From: a virus
Length of the DNA stretch: 30,387 bases
IMG/VR virus record: IMGVR_UViG_3300030002_000086
Coordinates: 1 to 30,387 of that record
Reading direction: 5' to 3' (one strand)
Every line of letters begins with the position of its first letter. Positions within the stretch are counted from its first letter, which is position 1. Made by a program: the position numbers and the translations under genes. The notes under the pieces were generated by a model. That model worked only from the letters and a program-made list of their open reading frames with translations. It ran no database searches and was not told the origin of the DNA. Positions 20,657 through 29,497 of the stretch are shown here, piece by piece.

Positions 20657-21133
20657 ATGGCTAAAAAAGCAGTTGAAAAACCAAAAGAAGCAACCCCGGC
20701 AGAGAAAAACTATGCCGAAATGCTGTATGTGGAAAAAAACATGACACCTCAGGCAATAGCCGAGGAAATTGGTCGAAACATTAAAAGCATTTACAGTTGG
20801 CGTGACAAAGGAAACTGGGACGAAACAAAGGAACTATTCCAAACCGGACCGACTGAACTACGCAAACTTTTACTCAAAGAAGCCACACGTATCACCAAAG
20901 GCGAAAAACGACTCAACGAAAAAGGTGAAGAGGTTGCTTCAATCGATGCTGACTCATTAAGTAAAGTAATGAAAGCCTACGATTACATGAGTAAAAAACT
21001 TTCACCCGAAGTATTCCGCGATGTATTCGTGGAATTCGATAACTGGATGGCCGGTATCGACCCAAAACAAGCCTATCAATTCACTAAGTATCACAAAATG
21101 TTCCTTCAGGACAAAATTAGCCAGGAAGTATAA
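20657..21133 (+). CDS. Small terminase subunit (gp27-like), 158 aa
   Basis: The start at 20657 (MAKKAVEKPKE) is chosen because the predicted promoter ends just before it. After a Lys/Glu/Ala-rich leader there is an HTH (MLYVEKNMTPQAIAEEIG, then NIKSIYSWRDKGNWDE), the expected DNA-binding part of a small terminase, followed by a helical part. In transposable phages it helps recognise the packaging site at the left phage end. It ends one base into the large terminase gene, so both are translated as a unit. Confidence 0.75.
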   Translation: MAKKAVEKPKEATPAEKNYAEMLYVEKNMTPQAIAEEIGRNIKSIYSWRDKGNWDETKELFQTGPTELRKLLLKEATRITKGEKRLNEKGEEVASIDADSLSKVMKAYDYMSKKLSPEVFRDVFVEFDNWMAGIDPKQAYQFTKYHKMFLQDKISQEV

Positions 21134-22707
21134 TGGCAACTAGTAATCAATATCTAAAAGTACTGTCTGACTACGACAAACACTGTTTGCGTATTGCCAA
21201 GGCAACATCTATCGACATCAACGAAAAGCATGTCGATAAGCTGAAACGCATCGAGTTTCTTGAAAAAGACATTATCCGTTGGTGCGAGTACTATTTCCCA
21301 AACTATGCCAAAAAGAAATCAGCCTGGTTTCACAAGAAACTAGCTAAAGCCATTATCGAAAACAAAAAGATAAAGGCACTTATGGAAGCTTACCGTTCAT
21401 CGGCTAAGTCGGTTTGGATTGATTTGTTCATCCCTATGTATCTGTATTTAGTGCTAGACGAACTGCATTTCATGATGTTGATCGGCGAAACGCACCCGAA
21501 AGCAAAGAAGCTGCTTTCCGGTATCCAGGCACAACTTCAGTTCAACCATAGGCTTATTAATGACTATGGCAACAAAGTTCAGGCAGGCAATTGGTCTGAA
21601 GGTGAATTCACCACTACCGATGGTGTCCGGTTCCTGGCTATTGGTTTTGGAATGAGTCCGCGTGGTGAGCGTGAAGATGCCGAACGCCCCGATCTTATTG
21701 TAGTGGATGACGTAGACAATAAAAAGCATGTCAAAAACAACGAGTTGATGACTGAAGCACTCGACTATATCACAGAGGATGTGTGGGGATGTTTTGATGC
21801 CGAAGATGACGCTACCGAACGTTTTGTTTATGCTAACAATAACTTCCACAAAAACTCAATAACTAACCGCCTTAAGTTATATATACAGCAAAAAATCAAG
21901 GAATCAAAAGAACTTGGTTATACACACGACTTTTTCCATTTGCGTGTAGATGCTGTAAAAGACTTGAATACATTCGAGCCTAACTGGCCTGAAAAAACAT
22001 CGGCTGAATACTGGAAAAAGAAATACCATTCAATGCCTTATCGCTCGTTCATGCGCGAGTACATGAATACGCATATAGCCGAGGGTAAAGTATTTAAAGA
22101 TGAATGGTGGCAGTGGACTAAAATATTACCATACAATAAATATGATGCAATAATATTATATGGAGACTTATCATGGAAAGATGATGCTTGCCATAAGTCT
22201 TTTACTATGATAGGCAAAATAAAACGACACTTTCATTTACTGCATGTAATGTTCAGACAAACGTCAAGAACAGGAGCTGCAAGATGGCTATATGATCTAT
22301 ATGAAGATGAACGGCTTGACAAAGTAGATAACATTCAGTATATGTTTGAAGGGTTATTTGCAATGGATGAATTTACAAATGATTTTGATGAGGAAGGAGA
22401 TGAAAGAGGATATTATATACCGATTGTCCCTTCCAAAAGAAGTAAAGGAGACAAATATGAGCGTATAGAAGGTCTAAGCGGTCATTATGAGCGAAGAAAT
22501 TTTTATGCCAATGAGGCCGAAAAAGATACTTCGGACATGGTATTAGCAAAAGATACATATTTGGCATTTGAAAAAGGAGCAAAAATACCATTAGACTTTT
22601 TAGATGCTGAGCATGGAGCTGTATCAGAATTAAACGGAATTACATTTCAACAATCATTCGATATAATAACCACAGCACGTTCAACATTTCACAAAAACAG
22701 ATACTAA
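21133..22707 (+). CDS. Large terminase subunit, Mu gp28-like (524 aa)
   Basis: A Walker A-like motif is at residues 85-93 (EAYRSSAKS), Walker B at 187-195 (DLIVVDDVD), and the nuclease domain begins around residue 340 with LYGDLSWKDDACHKS, an RNase H-type first Asp. The protein drives DNA into the prohead and cuts it. Residues near 170-185 (GFGMSPRGERED) form the usual ATPase loop. The third part of the gene (from about 22130) is much more AT-rich and uses AGA for arginine, unlike the first two thirds, suggesting recombination within the gene. Confidence 0.88.
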   Translation: MATSNQYLKVLSDYDKHCLRIAKATSIDINEKHVDKLKRIEFLEKDIIRWCEYYFPNYAKKKSAWFHKKLAKAIIENKKIKALMEAYRSSAKSVWIDLFIPMYLYLVLDELHFMMLIGETHPKAKKLLSGIQAQLQFNHRLINDYGNKVQAGNWSEGEFTTTDGVRFLAIGFGMSPRGEREDAERPDLIVVDDVDNKKHVKNNELMTEALDYITEDVWGCFDAEDDATERFVYANNNFHKNSITNRLKLYIQQKIKESKELGYTHDFFHLRVDAVKDLNTFEPNWPEKTSAEYWKKKYHSMPYRSFMREYMNTHIAEGKVFKDEWWQWTKILPYNKYDAIILYGDLSWKDDACHKSFTMIGKIKRHFHLLHVMFRQTSRTGAARWLYDLYEDERLDKVDNIQYMFEGLFAMDEFTNDFDEEGDERGYYIPIVPSKRSKGDKYERIEGLSGHYERRNFYANEAEKDTSDMVLAKDTYLAFEKGAKIPLDFLDAEHGAVSELNGITFQQSFDIITTARSTFHKNRY

Positions 22708-22710
22708 CAC

Positions 22711-23085
22711 ATGAAACAATTAAATCCTTTTTACTGGCTTGGAGTACTTTATGCAGGCCTCAATTACAAGCTAAATTTTCGCCGCTTTCGTCGCGAGTGC
22801 CAACGTGCAGAGAACCTGAGTGTAGAGAAAAACGGCAAGCGTTTTCGCGTATTCAAGTCTAAAGACGGAAGCTACAAAGCATTATGTGGCGATGATATAA
22901 GACTTCTACACAATCGTAAAGTGCAAGGATTAAGAACTAAGCAAGATTTAGGACTTCTTTCAAAAAGCTGCCTATACGATACACTCACACATACCAATCT
23001 GCATCCGGTATATCTAAACATGGATTTAAAAATAAAACTTGTAGAGACGCAAGGCATTGCGTCTAATGGAAAGGAGGACAAATAA
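22711..23085 (+). CDS. Hypothetical phage protein with palindrome-coded tail (124 aa)
   Basis: A basic protein starting MKQLNPFYWLGVLYAG with a hydrophobic short segment, then a very basic stretch (NFRRFRRECQRAE) and a small beta part (KRFRVFKSKDGSYKAL). Residues 112-118 (ETQGIAS) are coded by a palindromic repeat, so the original end of the protein may have been earlier. It lies between large terminase and the gp36-like gene and overlaps the latter by one base. No family recognised. Confidence 0.5.
   Translation: MKQLNPFYWLGVLYAGLNYKLNFRRFRRECQRAENLSVEKNGKRFRVFKSKDGSYKALCGDDIRLLHNRKVQGLRTKQDLGLLSKSCLYDTLTHTNLHPVYLNMDLKIKLVETQGIASNGKEDK
23045..23064. repeat. Palindromic repeat, copy 4, inside the gene before gp36
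   Basis: AGACGCAA at 23045-23052 and TTGCGTCT at 23057-23064 are inverted copies around GGCA. It is a variant of the family at 2939, 10930 and 19277, read in the same reading frame relative to the palindrome as the copy at 10930 (ETxGxAS). Confidence 0.8.
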
Positions 23086-23537
23086 TGGCACGTTTCTTAC
23101 AACAAGTCGACTATGAGTCGCAAATTAAACCGGAAATTATCAAACAACTAACCGACCCTACAGATTGGTTTCAGTCTGCAAAACTTGTACGTGCCGAGCA
23201 AAAAGCCATCGCACAAATACGCAATCGCATCGGGAAACGGTACGATTGCGATGCAATATTCGCCGGTTCGTTGAGCGAAGCCGAAACGGACACGCGAGAT
23301 GCTTGGGTAATAACCATTACTGTAGATATTACGCTGTATCATCTCTACAGCCAAACAGGTGCAAAAGATGTTCCTGAACATCGCAGTACCCGTTACCAGG
23401 ACGCAATTGATTGGCTAAAAGATGTAGGTAATGGTGAAACAACCGCCGACTTACCGGAACTAACCGATACAAATACAGGCGATACATACACTGACTTTCG
23501 CTTAAACAGTCGTACACCAGGAAACCATAAATGGTAA
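23085..23537 (+). CDS. DUF1320 / Mu gp36-like protein (150 aa)
   Basis: The pattern VRAEQKAIAQIRNRIGKRYDCDAIF, then a stretch WVITITVDITLYHLYS and RYQDAIDWLKDVGNGE (each in parts) is the DUF1320 family of Mu-like phages, named after Mu gp36. These proteins join head and tail; the exact role is not known in detail. In Mu the gene follows the capsid, but here it precedes the portal on the opposite arm. It starts one base inside the preceding gene and is followed by a TTTAAA pair. Confidence 0.8.
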   Translation: MARFLQQVDYESQIKPEIIKQLTDPTDWFQSAKLVRAEQKAIAQIRNRIGKRYDCDAIFAGSLSEAETDTRDAWVITITVDITLYHLYSQTGAKDVPEHRSTRYQDAIDWLKDVGNGETTADLPELTDTNTGDTYTDFRLNSRTPGNHKW

Positions 23538-23540
23538 ATC

Positions 23541-23557
23541 TTTAAAGCACTTTTAAA
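23541..23557 (+). promoter_or_regulatory. TTTAAA pair at 11-bp spacing before the portal gene
   Basis: TTTAAA lies at 23541-23546 and 23552-23557, one base before the ATG at 23559. The organisation is nearly identical to that before the DUF3164 gene (352-368), with a GC-containing 5-base spacer. Confidence 0.5.
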
Positions 23558-23558
23558 A

Positions 23559-24725
23559 ATGGCAAAAAAGACATCAAGCCCAATCGCTCAACCCTCAACC
23601 GACATAATCCTGAAAGTAATTCAGGAAGTAAAAGACTTATCGCGTAAAGACATCAAGAAGTGGCGCGATGCTATGACTGCAGCCAGTGACACCACTGACC
23701 CGCGTTGGTATTTACTTCAGGATATGTATGATTATTTGACACCTGACGGACATCTAGGGGCTGTTACCGAAATAAGAACAGGTGCAACATTAAATCATCC
23801 GTTTTATGTCAATGATAAATCAGGGGTAGAACTTGAAGAACAAACTAAATTCCTTCAAAAAATGTGGTTTTTTGAATTCATTGAAGATTGTTTAGATGCT
23901 GTTTTTAGAAAATACAGTATAATTCAATTAGGTAGAGATGGAGATAATGTAATATATGATCTTATACCTCGTAGAAATGTATGTATCCAAAACAAACGTG
24001 TTTACACCGAAGCTACTGGAAGTAAATACATAGATTATTCCCAGGAACCTAATGTAATACAAGTTAGGCATAAATCTGAATTTGGTATAATGAATGACAT
24101 TATTCCAAATTTAATATGGAAAAAAAATCTTTTACAAGCCGATGCTGAATTTTCAGAAAGATACGGTATGCCACTTGTAACAGCTATGACTTCAAATAAA
24201 GCCGATGCACCCAAAATTGAAAAGGCATTAAAAAATTTAGGCGAAGCGGCTACAGGTGTATTTCCTAAAGGTTCAGAAATTGAAGTTCACGACTTAGCCA
24301 ACAAAGGAAATCCAGAAAAAGTATATCTAGACCCTGCAAAATTTCATGACCATCAAGTTTCAAAAAGATATGTTGGCTCAACTACATTAGTAGATGAAGG
24401 AGCTAACAGAAGTCAAACAGAAGTTCATTCTGAAACCTTACATGAAACTTTAGCAAAAAAAGATAGAAGATTTATTCAATTTATTTGCAATGATTATCTA
24501 TTCCCAATACTTCAAAATCTTGGTTTTCCATTTGACAATACAAAAATGGTATTTAGTTTTGATGAAACTGAATCATTGACATTAAAAGAAGAATGGGACA
24601 TAACCAATGAAGCTTTGCAATATTTTGAACTCGACCAGGAAGACCTTCAAAAGAAATTCCGCTTAAAAATAAAGGGCGTAAAACAGCAACCTACAGGGGG
24701 AGGTCTGGCAGGAAATTTCAAGTAA
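23559..24725 (+). CDS. Portal protein, DUF935 / Mu gp29-like (388 aa)
   Basis: The DUF935 family is recognisable by DPRWYLLQDMYDYLTPDGHL near residues 48-67, AEFSERYGMPLVTAM (residues ~205-220), the YVGSTTLVDEGANRSQTEVH part, and a C-terminal helical segment. Twelve copies form the ring through which DNA enters the head and to which the tail joins. The central part of the gene (about 23720-24590) is AT-rich and uses AGA arginine codons, while both ends are not. A short pause of 17 bases separates it from the F gene. Confidence 0.88.
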   Translation: MAKKTSSPIAQPSTDIILKVIQEVKDLSRKDIKKWRDAMTAASDTTDPRWYLLQDMYDYLTPDGHLGAVTEIRTGATLNHPFYVNDKSGVELEEQTKFLQKMWFFEFIEDCLDAVFRKYSIIQLGRDGDNVIYDLIPRRNVCIQNKRVYTEATGSKYIDYSQEPNVIQVRHKSEFGIMNDIIPNLIWKKNLLQADAEFSERYGMPLVTAMTSNKADAPKIEKALKNLGEAATGVFPKGSEIEVHDLANKGNPEKVYLDPAKFHDHQVSKRYVGSTTLVDEGANRSQTEVHSETLHETLAKKDRRFIQFICNDYLFPILQNLGFPFDNTKMVFSFDETESLTLKEEWDITNEALQYFELDQEDLQKKFRLKIKGVKQQPTGGGLAGNFK

Positions 24726-24742
24726 GGAAGCAACCAGGGGCT

Positions 24743-26038
24743 GTGGTTGCTTCCCGAAAACTGTACGAACATACATGCCCGAATTGCGCAGGTAAACATC
24801 CGGTTGCTGAAGCATCGCTCCCGCCTGAGTTTATGAAACAACTCAGTCCGGAAACTGCTAAACTAATACAAGCTGCTTTTGATAAGAAAGAATACAGCGG
24901 TATACTGTCAATTATCGGACAACTACTCACGAACCAGGTACACGACAATTATGCAACCATTAAACCGGACTGGAAAACACCGGACGTTGATATGCTTCAC
25001 CGATTGACAAGCGACGTATGGAGTTTCAGCGCGGCCAAGAACTGGCAGCAAATGCGCGACCTAACACTAGCACTAAAAGACGAAAATGGAAACCTGCGTG
25101 AGTTCAGTGCATTCAAAGAAGCTGCGCAGTCTATTTGTAGTAAGTATAACGAAAACTGGCTGCAAACAGAATACAACATGTCAGTTGCATCCAGTCAAAA
25201 CGCAGCGCGTTGGGTACAGTTCAAAGCCGATGAGCAAACAATACCATTTCTGAAGTACCAAACTGTAGGCGATGCTCATGTACGTGTTACTCATGCAGCC
25301 TTGGATGGTATTACGCGCAAAGTGTCGGATTCTTTTTGGAATACTCACTACCCGCCTAATGGTTGGAACTGCAGGTGCGAAGTTATACAGTCTCCTGGAA
25401 CAAAAACGGGTACTTCAACAATACCCAACGTACCAATACCGGAGATTTTCCGTACAAATTTAGCTCAAACAGGGCTTATTTTCCCTAAAAATCACCCGTA
25501 TTACATCGATATTCCACGCGCTGAAATACGCAAATCTATTGCTTATTTACCGCCCAAGAATACGTTTGTAACGTATCAAATAGGTAAAAAAGCGCAAATA
25601 GACATACATCCGTTGCATGGTGATAAAGAATTGAGTGGTAATGTAGATGCTTGCAGGGTGTTGAAACAATTGGATGCTAAAGCAAAAATTAAACTCATGC
25701 CAATACTCAACGAGCATGACAAAGCAGCAAAAAAGGCTTTTTACGGTGAAAAATACCTGAAAACAAACCCTACAACATGCCCTGATTTGTCGTACAATGG
25801 CATAATTGCAGAGATTGAAACGGCTGAAAATACAGCTTCGTCAATTAAAAATAGGGTAAGAGACGGTAAAAATCAGGCTGATTTTGTACTAATTCATGTA
25901 CCTGAAGCAATGAAACTGGAAGATGCTTTCAGACATGCTAACGGCCAGATGAAGCACTATAAAGACAAACGCGATCTGACTGTGTGGTTATTCAATTCTA
26001 AAGGCAAAATAGAGCTTATTACAAAGAAAATGCGTTGA
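24743..26038 (+). CDS. Phage head morphogenesis protein F-like with extra C-terminal nuclease-like domain (431 aa)
   Basis: The start is a GTG. Residues 10-20 hold a CPNCAGKHP zinc-like pair, followed by a helical N-domain. Residues about 110-215 are the Mu F minor-head domain, ending VTHAALDGITRKVSD and HYPPNGWNCRCEV. From about residue 270 to 431 there is an extra domain, with PLHGDKELSGNV, then TCPDLSYNGIIAEIE, SSIKNRVRDGKNQADFVLIHV and a closing LFNSKGKIELITKK. This recalls C-terminal toxin or nuclease domains (CdiA-CT/PBECR type) known in phage head proteins. The activity is not proven. A hairpin terminates the gene. Confidence 0.75.
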   Translation: MVASRKLYEHTCPNCAGKHPVAEASLPPEFMKQLSPETAKLIQAAFDKKEYSGILSIIGQLLTNQVHDNYATIKPDWKTPDVDMLHRLTSDVWSFSAAKNWQQMRDLTLALKDENGNLREFSAFKEAAQSICSKYNENWLQTEYNMSVASSQNAARWVQFKADEQTIPFLKYQTVGDAHVRVTHAALDGITRKVSDSFWNTHYPPNGWNCRCEVIQSPGTKTGTSTIPNVPIPEIFRTNLAQTGLIFPKNHPYYIDIPRAEIRKSIAYLPPKNTFVTYQIGKKAQIDIHPLHGDKELSGNVDACRVLKQLDAKAKIKLMPILNEHDKAAKKAFYGEKYLKTNPTTCPDLSYNGIIAEIETAENTASSIKNRVRDGKNQADFVLIHVPEAMKLEDAFRHANGQMKHYKDKRDLTVWLFNSKGKIELITKKMR

Positions 26039-26062
26039 TAACCGAAGTCATCAACGCATTTT
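26027..26062 (+). terminator. Hairpin over the F gene stop codon
   Basis: AAAATGCGTTGAT at 26027-26039 pairs exactly with ATCAACGCATTTT at 26050-26062 (13 bp) around a 10-base loop. The last arm ends in four T's. It divides the packaging/head genes from the tape-measure group. The 119-base stretch that follows has no clear -33/-7 promoter. Confidence 0.75.
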
Positions 26063-26181
26063 GGAGGTTTATCCCGCAGGACTAACCGATGCAAAAATAC
26101 AAAACGTTTTTAAATAATGTACTCAAAAACAGTATTTTTTTTCAAAATAATCATTTAATCACATAAATCATAGTTCAGACA

Positions 26182-28137
26182 ATGGCAAATGGATTAGCAA
26201 AATTACAGCTACTTATCGACCTCAAAAATAATTTGAATGCGGGTCTAGATGCTGCTAAAAAGAAGGTTGATAAAACAACCGGACAAATGCAGGATAAATT
26301 AGACAAGTTCAAAGCATCCAATATCAAAGCTTTCAATGCCATCAAAGATGAAGTTCCTGGCATTGGTCGTGCATTGGAATTGATTACAAATCCATACGTA
26401 GCACTCACAGCCATTGTTCTTGCATTTGGTGCAGCAACATATAAAGCTACCATGTACGCAAATGAATGGCATACTGGTATGGCTAAGATAAATGTAACTG
26501 CAGGACTTACACATACAGAACTCGGAAAACTTTCTGATAAAATTCTCGATATTGGTGGTCGAAATGTAGCACCACTCGAAGAAGTTCCACAGGCTTTCAA
26601 CCGTATAATAAGTGCCGGACTTTCAACGAATGAATCGTTGAAGACATTAGAACCTACTTTGCGAGCAGCAAAAGCCGGATTTACTGATATTGAAACAGTC
26701 GCAGCAGCTGCTGTATCTGTCATGCAGTCATCCGGTCAAGATGCTAATAAGGTTTACGACGTCCTGTTTGCTACACTTAATAAAGGTAATGCCGAATTTA
26801 AAGACATTGCTCAGTACTTACCCAAAGTTATACCAATGGCCAGAAACGTAGGTTTCGCACTTGGAGAAACAGCAGGAGCGTATGCATCATTGACTACAAA
26901 ATTAAAACCTGAAGCTGCAGCAACTGCACTCGAAGGAATGATGCGCGCATTATCTGATAAAGATCGTGTAAAAGCATTCAAGAAAATTGGTGTACAGATA
27001 TTTGATAAGAAAGGCATGGTTCGTGGTTTCATGGACATCATGAATGATCTAAACAAAAAAATGTCTGGTCTTACTGATAAGCAGCGTATGATTAAGTTCG
27101 GTTCATTGGGTCTAGACCAGGAATCAGTATTAGGTTTCTCAACACTTATCCAGGATATTCCAAACCTAAAGGCCTCTATTGATGCTACTGTCAATTCACA
27201 GGGAGCTTTAAATAAAGCTTATGCCGATTCAGTAACTCCATTGGATGACTTTTTGCAAACAATGAATACACTGAAAGTCGAAGCGGTCAAAATTGGTGAG
27301 TTATTTCTTCCAGTTCTGTCTGCAATCGGTAAAGGTGCACTGTTTGTAGCTCAAAATTTGGATGTAATTGGTGGTGTAGTAGGCGGTTTAGCAGTCGCAT
27401 GGGCATTACTAAATACCAGAATGTTGATTGCAACAGCTATTCAGGGAGCTTATACAATAGCCACAGGAATAGCCACAGCAGCACAATGGGCATTTAATGT
27501 AGCAGCAGATGCCAACCCAATAGGAATGATTGTACTGGCAATTGGTGCATTAATAGGCGGTTTAGTCGTAGCATACAATAAATTTGATAAGTTCAGAGCC
27601 ATTGTACAAGGTTCTTGGGAAGTTATAAAAGGTTTTGGCTCTATTCTGAAAGATTTTGTAATTGATAGCATTATGGGTGTAATAACAGGATTAGGAAGCA
27701 TTGCAAACGCTATAAAGTTACTATTCAAAGGTGATTTTGCAGGCGCAGGAAAAACAGCATTAAAAGGAGTTGCAGACATTTATGGTGTTACTGCACTTGC
27801 TAAGGCAACAAACAAAACTGTAGGGTTAAAAGACAAATTTACGAACAAATATGATCAATCACTTGCCGAATCTGCACGTAAAAAAGCAGCCGAACAAACG
27901 ACAGTCGACAAAAAAGGTACTGTAAAAGTAAATAATGCTTCACCAATAGCAGCTGCCGATGCTAAAGCAGTAAAAACCGGAAGTCAAACAAAGAACCTTA
28001 CCATTAATATAGATTCATTTATTAAAGGTTTCACACCAACTCATCAATCAATAAACGGTATGAGTAAAGATGAGTTGGAACGTTGGCTTATTGAGATGTT
28101 TATGCGTGTAGTTCGTTCAGCAGAAATGGCACAATAG
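26182..28137 (+). CDS. Tail tape measure protein (651 aa)
   Basis: The N-terminal part is helical and rich in Lys/Asp (LAKLQLLIDLKNNLNAGLDA). The tape measure core of the PhageMin_Tail family is clear: NVTAGLTHTELGKLSDKILDIG, PQAFNRIISAGLS, AAAAVSVMQSSGQ, YLPKVIPMARNVGF and PEAAATALEGMMRAL. Long hydrophobic stretches at about 395-470 (GVVGGLAVAWALL, TIATGIATAAQWAF, IGMIVLAIGALIGGLVVAY) can insert into the host membrane. Its length sets tail length, here short to medium. It is located on the plus-strand arm, away from its chaperone on the minus strand. Confidence 0.88.
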   Translation: MANGLAKLQLLIDLKNNLNAGLDAAKKKVDKTTGQMQDKLDKFKASNIKAFNAIKDEVPGIGRALELITNPYVALTAIVLAFGAATYKATMYANEWHTGMAKINVTAGLTHTELGKLSDKILDIGGRNVAPLEEVPQAFNRIISAGLSTNESLKTLEPTLRAAKAGFTDIETVAAAAVSVMQSSGQDANKVYDVLFATLNKGNAEFKDIAQYLPKVIPMARNVGFALGETAGAYASLTTKLKPEAAATALEGMMRALSDKDRVKAFKKIGVQIFDKKGMVRGFMDIMNDLNKKMSGLTDKQRMIKFGSLGLDQESVLGFSTLIQDIPNLKASIDATVNSQGALNKAYADSVTPLDDFLQTMNTLKVEAVKIGELFLPVLSAIGKGALFVAQNLDVIGGVVGGLAVAWALLNTRMLIATAIQGAYTIATGIATAAQWAFNVAADANPIGMIVLAIGALIGGLVVAYNKFDKFRAIVQGSWEVIKGFGSILKDFVIDSIMGVITGLGSIANAIKLLFKGDFAGAGKTALKGVADIYGVTALAKATNKTVGLKDKFTNKYDQSLAESARKKAAEQTTVDKKGTVKVNNASPIAAADAKAVKTGSQTKNLTINIDSFIKGFTPTHQSINGMSKDELERWLIEMFMRVVRSAEMAQ

Positions 28138-28138
28138 T

Positions 28139-28678
28139 ATGAGTAAAGTAGACACATCGGATTTTATCCGCAAAATGAATGCACTAGGCGAAGCCTGGAA
28201 AAAGATTCCTGACGAAGTTGCAGCTACGGCTGTAAACTTCAGTAAGGAACGTTTCCGTGAACAGGCATGGCTCGACAGCACAAAAGAAAACTGGAAACCA
28301 CGAAAACGAAGGCGCAAAGGTGGTAAAACAAAAAGCCAAACATTACTTGTAAACACCGGTAGACTTAAGCGCAGCATTCGTAAAGTATATGCCAATGAAA
28401 ATAGCGTTTTAATTGGCACTGATGTACCGTATGCCCAGATTCAAAACGATGGTGGTATTATTAATAAGGATGTAACTGTAAAACAGTTTCAGAAAAAAGA
28501 ATATACCAGACAACGTAAAGGAAGAACTGAGCGCGTTAAGTCTCACACTGTACACAGTCACCAACGTAAAATAAACGTCAAAATACCTTCACGTCGATTC
28601 ATTGGTAATAGTCTTACACTCGAAAGAAGGTTATACTTACTAATAACATCACGCTTTATGAAAGCACTAAAACAATAA
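28139..28678 (+). CDS. Phage virion morphogenesis protein (gpG/S-like), 179 aa
   Basis: It starts two bases after the tape measure stop. The pattern ERFREQAWLDSTKENWKPRK, then LLVNTGRLKRSIR and the central GTDVPYAQIQNDGG is the phage virion morphogenesis family (Mu gpG; P2 gpS-like tail completion). The protein is very basic, including a KRRRKGGKTK stretch. Such proteins complete the tail or the head-tail joint. The C-terminal part (PSRRFIGNS, then LITSRFMKALK) is the usual end. Confidence 0.85.
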   Translation: MSKVDTSDFIRKMNALGEAWKKIPDEVAATAVNFSKERFREQAWLDSTKENWKPRKRRRKGGKTKSQTLLVNTGRLKRSIRKVYANENSVLIGTDVPYAQIQNDGGIINKDVTVKQFQKKEYTRQRKGRTERVKSHTVHSHQRKINVKIPSRRFIGNSLTLERRLYLLITSRFMKALKQ

Positions 28679-28680
28679 TC

Positions 28681-29193
28681 ATGCTTGTACAATTATTAGA
28701 AATATACAAACTTCTGAATGAAAACAAATCGAAGTTTGAGGAACGAGGTTTATCCGGAGATTGGTTTATTGACGTGTACCGTTCACAGCCATACGAGCCG
28801 GAACTGTACGAGTACTTTTCACTTCCGGCTTTATTCGTAGACTATACAATGAAAGGACAAGGCAAAGGAATGCCGCGACTGGTTACAATTACATTGCATA
28901 TCGTTACTGATGAGATGCCGGATGCTTCAAACATATCAGAGCAAAAAACAGCCGGTTTAAATCGCTTTATGTATAATCTAACACTACAGGAAGTATTCGA
29001 AAACTGTAGGCTTGGTAATACTAAACCGTTGCGCTTCGACTCCGAGAACTCAATCGATGAGCAAGTGACAAACTACCACCAACAGGTATACGAATTTGAA
29101 GTCGATTTAAGCAGTATGATTGGTGATCCTGTAGCCATTTTCGGAGAGTTTGAACGTTTAAATCTTTACGGTTCGCTAACCAATCAGCTTTAA
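28681..29193 (+). CDS. Tail-terminator-like protein (Mu gp37 position), 170 aa
   Basis: An acidic protein beginning MLVQLLEIYKLLNENKSKFEE, with a beta strand DWFIDVYRSQPYEP, then RLVTITLHIVTDEMPDAS and a C-terminal VYEFEVDLSSMIGDP. Tail terminator and DUF1834 (gp37) proteins have this size and layout, and lie next to gpG and gp36 genes. It starts 2 bases after the gpG-like stop and is the last phage gene before a non-coding stretch. The role is inferred from size, strand pattern and position. Confidence 0.5.
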   Translation: MLVQLLEIYKLLNENKSKFEERGLSGDWFIDVYRSQPYEPELYEYFSLPALFVDYTMKGQGKGMPRLVTITLHIVTDEMPDASNISEQKTAGLNRFMYNLTLQEVFENCRLGNTKPLRFDSENSIDEQVTNYHQQVYEFEVDLSSMIGDPVAIFGEFERLNLYGSLTNQL

Positions 29194-29497
29194 ACTTTCA
29201 GCAAAACAATACACGCACTTTTGTTATCAATAATATTACTGAATATTGCACACATTGATGATAACAAAATGTAATCATGTTGCAATACAAAATAAGCACT
29301 TATACATTTACCGTTCTGTCTCCAGTTGGTATCCGTATAAGTGCTTTATTTATGGTTGTTTATGTACGTTTTTATCCGGTCGTTTACCAGTGTTTTACCA
29401 GTGCGCTTGTATCATTGACTATCTGTATTCTTTTGTTTTTTAGGCTTTTATACAAACTGTGCTTTGCGCTTGTTTTGTTCTGCCCTTCAATAATCCT
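29194..29497 (+). other. Non-coding stretch with long-loop inverted repeats, possible phage right end
   Basis: No credible gene fits. TTTTGTTATCA at 29219-29229 is inverted at 29259-29269, and AAGCACTTATA at 29294-29304 at 29336-29346, each with about 30 bases between. GCGCTTGT occurs at 29403-29410 and 29466-29473, and TTTACCAG twice near 29383-29402. Mu-like right ends have several transposase-binding repeats, so the phage terminus (...CA) may lie here. The left end is not in the window, so this cannot be confirmed. Confidence 0.35.

Noticed and set aside
26175-26723. 182-codon open frame on the minus strand opposite the tape measure
   Set aside because: Antisense to a clearly recognised tape measure core, with composition explained by its Ala/Lys codons.
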